Below, piece after piece: positions 56,700 through 64,000 of a stretch of DNA of 64,000 nt (its first letter is position 1; each line of letters opens with the position of its first letter). Location of the stretch: the NCBI GenBank assembly GCA_018806985.1, contig JADANN010000122.1, forward strand, positions 193,501 through 257,500. Reading direction: 5' to 3'. The position numbers and the translations under genes were made by a program. This stretch comes from Angiostrongylus vasorum. Lineage: Eukaryota > Nematoda > Chromadorea > Rhabditida > Metastrongylidae. The notes under the pieces were generated by a model. That model did not search any database. It worked only from the letters and a program-made list of their open reading frames with translations, and was not told the origin of the DNA.

Positions 56700-57000
56700 C
56701 AAAATTATAATTAGCAGCAAATTAAGAAAAGTAAACATTGTGATTTTCAACTACAGCCTCAGCTTAACTGGGTTCAGTGCCGATGTGGCACCCCAGATCA
56801 ACCCATTGACGGGTGATTGCTGATGGCACTGGTCGATAGGAACTAACTGAGAGAGAGGCGAAATGATGGACCCACATGGTGTGGTGGTGAACTCGTCTCA
56901 GCTCCCTGAGAGGGTAATAGCGTGTTAATTCCCCACCGTAAAACACCTGCGGTCCGGAGTTTTGCAAACACCTCAGCATCATTCTGGTTGTATCTGTAAT
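56700..57000 (+). repeat. S2 SINE, full length
   Basis: Shows the whole unit: CAGCCTCAGCTTAACTGGG, TTGACGGGTGATTGCTGATG, GGTGTGGTGGTGAACTCG, the hairpin and CACCTCAGCATCATTC. Confidence 0.78.
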
Positions 57001-57169
57001 ATAACTTTAATAATTTAATTTGTCTCTTCCAATATCTCTTCCAAATCAAACAAGTCTTCTCGCACAACCTAAATCACCTTACCACTAGAGAACCCACTTA
57101 TTTTCTTTTTCACATAGTCGATCATATCTCGATGAAGATCCCAGACCGTTCTTTCATTCATTTCGTCGC

Positions 57170-57422
57170 TATTAATCCGTCATCCACAGAGACGATGAGA
57201 TTCGTGGACCTGTTCGACTGCGGCTTGATGACGGTATCGTCTTAAGTTCTTGCACCGAGTACGAGACAAATGCGGTTCTCGCTGGAATCCCGACATAGCC
57301 TAGTGAGTGGACTCGAAGATCTTCACCAAAGGTAGTGCAGGCGGTCCAAGGTCAGAGACATACTGCCACTCGAACAGGCAGCAGTCCTAATCGACTAACT
57401 GCTAACCACTCTGCCGCCTTCT
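57170..57422 (-). repeat. Fifth tRNA-like repeat (S5), single copy here
   Basis: On minus it starts GGCGGCAGAGTGGTTAGCAG (A box) with a B box CTGTTCGAGTGGC about 35 bases later. No intact cloverleaf with a 3' acceptor stem could be drawn, so it is called a repeat, not a tRNA gene. Confidence 0.45.
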
Positions 57423-57864
57423 GTTTTAATATAGCGGTTAAATTGAAATAATAGTCTATTACCACTTTGACTTCTAGTCAGTGACCTCGTTTGTAAGATA
57501 GCTTCTTCTATATTTCTATACCTAGAATAGATCTTTTTCGGAGCAACACCCAGCACAACATCTGCCTTCTACAAGCAGTGAGGTAATTAGAAGAAGTGTA
57601 AGAAAACAGCTCTATGTGTGAAAAAAAGCTACCGGTAGTTAAATGAAACCTGTGGATGTCATACCGTCCACTCAAATAACTTCGAAAGGACTCGGTCACA
57701 CGTTGCTACAGTGTTAGGTCGAGACGATCTTTGAATTTTGAAATATCTCAGAAGCCAAAACTGCTGCTAGGGGAAAGGTGCTGGTAGGAAAAGATACAAA
57801 CACTGCCACTCGACCCCCGATAAGCATCGCTAGAAGAAACAGGACCTGTACGATCTTTGCTGGG

Positions 57865-58145
57865 GATTAGGTAGCGTAGTAACTGCGATGCCAATCATAA
57901 CCAGCACGGTGTTGATGCGACCCAACACAAGGCTCACCAAGCCTCTCAACCCTCCAGAGTCGTAAAATTGGTACCAAGCTTGTTTGGAAAAGTTCACTCT
58001 CCGCAATCTAGGTGGGGACGCTTAGCTCGGATATTTAACGACTACAGAAAGGACCGACCTGACTAGCATGCAAAAAAGAAGACGCTCGTGCGTTGTGGAT
58101 GCGAGGAAACGAATCGAATGCATGAAGTGCCGGGATCCTCACAAT
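57865..58145 (+). repeat. S4 tRNA-like repeat
   Basis: GGTAGCGTAGTAACTGCGAT (A-box side), GTGTTGATGCGACCCAAC (worn B box), and the 3' segment GAGGAAACGAATCGAATGCA. Confidence 0.6.
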
Positions 58146-58589
58146 AAACGGAAAGAAAAAAAGTGGACTTTTTCCTTTTCAAGGTGCGGAAAATTTTACT
58201 TAATGGTGTGTATGCAATATGACAAGTGTTCCGTACCCGTTTGTACTCAAACTTCTTCATTGATCCTTGCTCAGGTTTAGTCAGCAAATTGGCCGACAAG
58301 AAGAGGAAAGGACTTGACTCTGTGAATCCGCTTGGATACCTCTTAAGGTGTCCAGCTGGGAGAAGACGCTACCGTTCACTTAATATCAAAGTGAATTCCT
58401 ACCAACTTTTTCCTCATTTCACCAGCTATGATCTGCCTTCCTTTAACGTCATCAATCAATCAATCAATAACCAATTATTAACAGCCACATATCATCAGTT
58501 CAACGTCATTGCCCATTTTTGTATGACGTTGTTTCCCGTCTTTTTTTTTGAGTTCATCATTCTGAGCTTCAAAAGCCTCCCAATGGTTT

Positions 58590-58975
58590 ACCGCCTCATC
58601 GTGGTTGGGAGGTGTTAGTGGGTGTCGAGCTGCGATCCGATCTACAGTGGGGGGATTCATTGCCCCGACAGGGTCTTCGAAGCTGATAACGAGTCCGACT
58701 TTTTCGTCAGGAAGCCTAGCTAAGAGTAAACCAACACCACGATCCACCACCGTCTTGGTATCAAAGTTGCATGGTGGTAAATCTCCCTCTGATCCACTAG
58801 GGTTGCGACTGCCTGTCGTGGTGATGACCTAGGGTAGCTTGGGCAGACTTTGTCCAGGCTGTCCTCGGGATTCCAGGGACCACAATGGCTTAACCAGCAA
58901 ATCTCCGAAAAATTGTGATTATGCTGGGGCCCGCACAACCAGTGAGGACGGGGCATTCAAGTATCAAGTATCAAC
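58590..58975 (+). repeat. S3 repeat, full length
   Basis: ACCGCCTCATCGTGGTTGGG to AGTGAGGACGGGGCATTCAA and AGTATCAAGTATC. The opposed open frames here are artefacts. Confidence 0.8.
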
Positions 58976-59428
58976 AGCTTCAAAAAGACAAATAAGAATA
59001 GAATTTCACAAGATTTCGGAGAAAAAAAATGGTAATAGAAGCTACATGAAGTAGAATTTTGGAAGAAAAGACTCCAGAAAGAAGTGAGTAATCAGTTCGC
59101 CATCAATCCATTCGTTCCAAAATCCAGAACAGTTTCTCATCATATATATTTTGCTTGTTTCGCAGCCATATAGGTGTTATATTGCCCAACGGATAGGAAT
59201 CTGCCTAGAGCCGCATTTTCCACAGGACTTCGTTCGCCGATAGTCGTTTTCTCATAGGTTGGACGGTGGACCCGTTACGTTCTAATTACGGACGGATCGG
59301 CAATATCATTGGAGTGGTTTCTGATCGCTGAAGGTGAGAGACCACCTCTTCTCGACTTCACGATCCACCCAAACATCTCTGGTGCTGCCGCCTTACTCCG
59401 CCTACTTTCGTGTCGCAGACGGCATGAG

Positions 59429-59483
59429 ATGTGGTGGTTGGCTATTCTCCTCCTGTTGACTGTCATGTCGCCCCAACTGTCAT
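59429..59483 (+). CDS. Candidate first exon: signal peptide of an unrecognised secreted or membrane protein
   Basis: The ATG at 59,429 starts MWWLAILLLLTVMSPQLS, a good signal peptide, and ends at a perfect donor (GTGAGT, phase 1). The surrounding 150 bases are GC-richer than the local average. A phase-matched acceptor (GGTTTTTCAG) at 63,941-63,942 would add HGVLGNLRFIEESLSYYTT and run off the window; the 4.4 kb intron would then hold the RTE relic. That link is inference, with a one-in-three chance of a phase match. Confidence 0.33.
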
Positions 59484-59984
59484 GTGAGTGAGAAGCCATT
59501 TGAAGCATTATCTGTAACTAATCACCTATTACATTATTTTATAACTTTTATTTATTTGTAAGCAGTTTGGTTACAAAGCGTATTCCAAATCGGAGGTTCC
59601 ATATTCCACTGTACCAGTTCGTAACCTGATCAACAAGCCACACTGTTATAACAACGCCCAAAGGTCTCCCGTGTTTAGTTAGAGATTTTTTATAGAAATC
59701 GGCACATTTTCCCAAACTGTTAAATCTTCAGGTCTCTCCATGAAACGTATTAAAGCAACATGTTGAAGGGCGACCAGGAGTTGAGTTGGGTTGTGAGCAA
59801 CTTTTAGGCTTAGTAGTAGTCCTTTACGATCAGAAATCTAGAGCATATAAAAGAAGTCTTGCAGTGCTAAAATAGCGTATTCCCTTTGTTCAACTCTGAA
59901 AACCGACGGAGATGCTGGCTATAGATCTCAATAAATTCAAAACCTTAATCAAGAAAACATACACCAACTTGAATTTCTGAATAT

Positions 59985-60863
59985 CTGTAACACTTTGTAA
60001 GAATGTTCCTGTATCACCAGTAGTCCCGTTGATGGTCGAGTGACTCGAGCGGGCGTCAGTCAATCTTCCATTTTTCCCTGTCGCGTGCAAGATTAGCCCA
60101 GTGGGTTCTGCTCGCTCTAGAGACTCGTCGAGCATCGTATCTTTCTTCTAGGCTTTTTCGTGGAGAACTCTGACCATCGAGTCGGTGGTCTTCCTGCAGT
60201 GCGTTTAACATCCCGAGGAATCCAGTCACTAACGGCTCTTGTCTATCGGTTGTCGTTCATATCGACTGCTTGGTGTACAGAACGGCATCTTTGATTTTGA
60301 TCGTTGACGCAGGTCGGAGCTTCTGATCCCATCCTTTACTTGTGTGAAACGGGATACACCTAGCATCGTGCTTTCGACTGCACGTTCGACAACGCTGAGT
60401 GATCTTTCATCCTGTTTACGCATCGGCCAGGTTTCTGACGCGCACGTCAGGGCAAAAAGTACCGCTGAGTCGAAAAGTGGGCACGGAGTCGCGTGTTCTT
60501 TGTTCTCTTCACTATATCCTGGATGCTCTTGAAAGCTACCCAAGCCGCTCGTTTCCTTCTGCTCAGCTCTGGAGCTAAGTCGTTCAACATGTTGATTTCC
60601 CGACCTATATAGATATAACTGGAGCATTCGGAGATATTAGTTCCGTTGAGCGTGAATGGAGCATATGAAACCAATCCGTTCCTCATGAACATCGTTTTTG
60701 TGAGATTCAGTCGAAGACCAATCTTTCCACAGGCTTTATCAAAGTCGGCAAGCATACGTTCCGCTTGGTTAGTGTTTGGTGTTATAAGGACGATGTCATC
60801 AGCAAAGCGAAGATGGTGTAACTGCCGACCATCGATTTTCACTCCCATATTATCCCATTCCAA
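59985..60863 (-). pseudogene. RTE-type LINE reverse-transcriptase relic, 5'-truncated and frameshifted
   Basis: Minus-strand frames read the C-terminal half of an RTE polymerase. FADDIVLITP is the catalytic FADD box (usually F/YADD), followed by AERMLADFDKACGKIGLRLN and, in another frame, ASETWPMRKQDERSLSVVER, TMLGVSRFTQVKDG, then RDVKRTAGRPPTRWS. At least two frameshifts separate these blocks. The endonuclease domain and the first half of the polymerase are absent, as expected of 5' truncation. A TATCCCATTCCAAG copy at 60,848-60,862 is repeated at about 60,928-60,941. RTE elements are plausible drivers of the SINEs here. Confidence 0.88.
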
Positions 60864-60995
60864 GAGTATTATATTATCTTCTTATTATACCATGTTATAT
60901 AGAATATATTATATAGAGTAGAATACTATCCCATTCCAAGAATAAGAATATTAGAAGAGAAAAAAGCACTGAAAGCAATATAGGCTATGTCTTAA

Positions 60996-61262
60996 AGGAT
61001 AAAAAGCTAGGGCTCTCCGCGTTGATCAATCCCTGAGCGATGCATCATGCATTCGACTTCATTACGCATCGTCAGAAGTGAATAAATGCATATTTCGCCT
61101 ATGAATTGATTCGCGGTGGCCTACCAATGTATTAAGTCAGTGCTGCCATCCTCTCAAACAGTCTGGCCGGAGTGATAGAAGGCTTGGTCAGTCTGGGGCA
61201 CGTGAACGAACCAAGAACCAGGTGTGTATTGAAGGCTCCCCCAACCACTGCGCAACCCCCCT
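60996..61262 (-). repeat. S1 SINE, full length, slightly diverged
   Basis: Minus orientation: CGTTGATCAATCCCTGAGCG, GGTGGCCTACCAATGTATTA, head CAACCACTGCGCAACC. Confidence 0.72.
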
Positions 61263-61656
61263 AGGATTCTTCACATAGAAAATAATGGAACTTCTTTAAA
61301 CTATTTTCGAGATATTCATACTTTCTTGGGACTACGCGATTCTACAAATGATTAGTAATAAATTACTAGCAAGCTTTGAGTTCATTTGATTTCTCAAGGA
61401 ATGCTTAATCTACTATTGCTACCAACGGCCCAATTAGGAAATCTTCTTTGAAAATGAGATTAATTTCTGGGGAAGGTCAGTCTACTTTAGTGATAGGACC
61501 GTAGTTTCGTGTGGAATCCTCATAAAACTGCGCTAAATTCTTCGTCAAGTGGCTGTGCATTGACTTAAATGCGTACGGTCCGTTCTGCGTCTAAAACTGA
61601 CTTTGTGTTCTCGATCCGATAATATGTTTTTATCCCTTACTCTTCACTGATAGAAT

Positions 61657-61905
61657 GAGTGTAGCGCTATGATTAGAGGTTCCTGCAAAATACGTGGTCT
61701 GTTGTGCGATGCTGTGCTAACGAAAGTAACCATCATTCATCATAGATCGACAAATTAGTACCAAAGATAAAAACAGTAACCTGACACATCAGTAGAACCC
61801 CGCAAGCCCCGCAAAGCATTCAGTCACTCTACTATAACTAATGAAGCCAGTGGTGCACCGTATCCCTGGGGGATTAATCAACGCCAAGAGATTCATCTTT
61901 CTAAC
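61657..61905 (+). repeat. S1 SINE, diverged
   Basis: Head GAGTGTAGCGCTATGATTAG, worn B box, 3' part GGGGGATTAATCAACGCCAA. Confidence 0.6.
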
Positions 61906-62080
61906 TTCCTTCATTCATTTCCATGGCTTCTCGTGTTCCTCGCATGCACTGTGTTCTCCTGTTTATCATTCCATGTTTTTCTAATTCATTTATATAAGTG
62001 ACCAAGAAAATCGTTCACCATGGAACCACATTGTGGTGAGTAAGGTTTTGCATGGGAAAAAATTGCAAAATATATACCAA

Positions 62081-62362
62081 TGCCTTACCCACTGTACTAC
62101 ACGCGCCCTTCAATCTTTGGAAGCTGAGCCATGCAGCCGATTTCATTAAGCATCGTTAAGGTGATTGCATACATATTTGGTCTATATAATCACTCGTGGT
62201 GGCCTACCGATGTATCGTGCTGCAATCCTTACAGACAGGTCTGGTATCAATCTACCGACCCTCGGCGGAAGGGAAACTTGGTGAGCCTGGGGTGTAAGAT
62301 GGAACCAACGACTATGTGTGTATAACATGACATCTCTAACCGTTGCGCTAGTCGCGCACACG
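62081..62362 (-). repeat. S1 SINE next to a second S1 head
   Basis: A 35-base minus-oriented S1 head (ACCCACTGTACTACACGCGC, 62,081-62,115) abuts a nearly complete S1 copy at 62,125-62,362 (AAGCATCGTTAAGGTGATTG … TAACCGTTGCGCTAGTCGCG). A tandem or nested insertion. Confidence 0.65.
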
Positions 62363-62914
62363 TCGACTTCACACGATTGAAAATACAGCAGCATTGAACT
62401 ACTGGTTTAAAAAAAGATTTTACAGGCTTAAATAACGTCATTTGTAGAACAATTCCTTTCCGTAGCAGGTTAATTAGTAGGGCATCATTTTCGATTGGCT
62501 GGAGAGAACAAAAAGACCGGAGGTATTGAGGAGAATTAGGGACTATTTTGATCCCTGTCGCTGAGTTTGCAAAAAAATGTATCGAAGGTCGACGACAAAG
62601 GTGATATCAGTGCATGCGGTGAGACAGTGTGGTGCACCATGGCAGCTGAATCTTCGTCGATAATAACTATGGAGTGAACTAACTGCTTCTGTTTGGTTGC
62701 ATACAAACAGTACAATTTTGAATTGTTTATGACCGACACTTGAGAAGTTCCTATGAGATGGACCAACAGATCCTGCTAGAATGGATGGTCCCATTGGTAC
62801 CTCTTTCCAGACGGATTGCTAAACTGCTACGATTAAGGAGTTATTGGATTACCTTTTTCAATTTTTCTTCACCCCTTGTTACCATTGTGGTCGTATTCCA
62901 CTCGTATTGTGTGT
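62363..62914. other. Unassigned; overlapping open frames on minus
   Basis: Two overlapping minus frames (62,536-62,794) look protein-like, but neither has a start or splice context that I can defend. Confidence 0.25.
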
Positions 62915-63075
62915 AGTAGTGCTTACCCTAGGGGCAGATTTTGGCCAGGCTGACCACGAGATCCCAGGGAACCACAATCAACCGGCAATTCTCCAAAAAA
63001 GAAAAATTGGAGATTGTGCTGGTGTCTGTGCAACTGGTGAAGATGGGCCGTCCAAGTATCCAAGTAAGTAACAGT
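62915..63075 (+). repeat. S3 repeat, 5'-truncated
   Basis: Only the tail-side half: GGGGCAGATTTTGGCCAGGC to GATGGGCCGTCCAAGTATCC and AAGTAAGTAAC. Confidence 0.75.
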
Positions 63076-64000
63076 GCTTAAGAAGTGCACAGTTAAGAGG
63101 TACCGAGTTGCGATTATTGTAAATAATGTCTTGAAAATGTAAAACTCGAGAATTTCAGAGCGTAATATAGATTTTTCTAAGCACAATGTTTAAAGTGTTA
63201 GTGAAAGGCTGAGAAAAATAAGAGTTGAGAATGTGAAATGCTCTCAAGGATGCAAACGAGTGAGTTCCTGCCACGAGGTTCAAACCAGACGAACAAACTC
63301 GTTCAAACAGCGGATTTTTGCATCTTGCAAAGTGTGCAGAATAGTTTGTCACCATCTACACTTGATTCAGCATATACACTGGACAAGATATCGACTAAGT
63401 ATGAAATATGTGAAGAAAAACTCTTCACAGCAGAAGAAGGGTTCTGAAATGCACTTAGTGTGAAAACGGTGCATGCAATCGTGTGTTTGTTAGATGACGT
63501 GGAACTCACGTAGTACTCCAAATTCATGGAATATTTGATTATTTCGAGACCAACAAGCAAAATAGAATTGCGTTAAATATTTCATGATTGAGTGGTAGAG
63601 AAAATGTGGCCGCGTGTGACATAAAGACTGATTAGAAACGCGCGTTACCCTAAACATTCAATGAAGACGTCGAAAATTTGAGTAGAGTTGGGTCCGAACA
63701 ACATCCATTCATCCCTCTGACAAAAAGACTAAAAATCAGAGTTACTGGCGTGCACTGTGACGAACCTATTATTTCTTTTCTCATGTTTTCTTTTTGGGGG
63801 AAAGGGTAGTTCGACCATTGTCAAGGTGATATCTTTAAAGTTGAAAATGGATAAATTCCAACCAAAAATCTACTAGATAAAGTTAGCATTAGTACTTGTA
63901 CCTAATACTGTCGACATAACCGTGACTACGCTGGTTTTTCAGTGCATGGTGTACTTGGAAATTTGCGCTTTATAGAAGAGAGTTTGTCTTATTACACTAC
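63076..64000. other. Unassigned right end
   Basis: Open frames at 63,233-63,463 (plus) are unsupported. The last 58 bases (63,943-64,000) stay open after a good acceptor and may be an exon of the gene starting at 59,429. Confidence 0.25.

Noticed and set aside
62536..62794. Overlapping minus frames, one ending near a stretch reminiscent of a vWA-type strand (DITFVVD).
   Set aside because: The resemblance is seven residues long and followed by a stop; two frames compete and no splice sites decide.

Overview
This is a eukaryotic window, most likely from a strongylid nematode (hookworm-like). The evidence is one complete intron-rich gene for a nematode-type exportin-1, a nematode-specific FMRFamide-like peptide gene (flp-21), AT-rich DNA, AG-proximal start codons that look trans-spliced, and an RTE-type LINE relic. 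There are no bacterial operons, CRISPR arrays or rRNA genes. As far as I recall, the C. elegans orthologues of both recognised genes are on chromosome V, which would fit conserved linkage.

Layout: 1-390 holds SINE copies. 1039-8347 (minus) is a complete 12-exon xpo-1/CRM1 gene, with a GC-richer promoter area at about 8,475-9,170; several of its introns carry SINE insertions. From about 9.5 to 35 kb the DNA is mostly dispersed repeats, with isolated exon-like pieces of unrecognised minus-strand genes (17,425-17,620; about 29,984-30,143). 35,970-43,034 (plus) is flp-21 in three small exons. Its 5.6 kb second intron is full of repeats and probably also holds exons of an unrecognised minus-strand gene (39,338-39,923; a possible first exon at 44,994-45,365). 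From 45 to 64 kb the DNA is repeat-dominated, with an RTE reverse-transcriptase relic at about 59,985-60,863 (minus) and a candidate signal-peptide exon at 59,429-59,483 (plus).

Repeats: at least four short retroposon families recur. S1 is tRNA-derived, about 280 bp, with roughly 25 copies. S2 is tRNA-like with a built-in 7-bp hairpin and is often found as head-to-head inverted pairs. S3 is about 390 bp with an (AAGT)n tail and 13-15 bp target duplications. S4 is tRNA-like and rarer. A fifth group, palindromic elements of 300-800 bp, is the most interesting. Each carries a motif that folds as a small hammerhead ribozyme (CTGANGA, short stem II, GAAACGTH, 4-bp stem I, self-complementary ACGT stem III). 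The better copies are flanked by 10-13 bp target-site duplications. This matches what is known of small hammerheads tied to Penelope-like retroelements and suggests a non-autonomous ribozyme-bearing retroelement group that has spread through this locus, including flp-21 introns.

Only xpo-1 and flp-21 are assigned with confidence. Splice sites were chosen by eye from GT/AG signals, reading-frame phase and protein similarity recalled from memory. Repeat boundaries are approximate unless a target duplication is cited.
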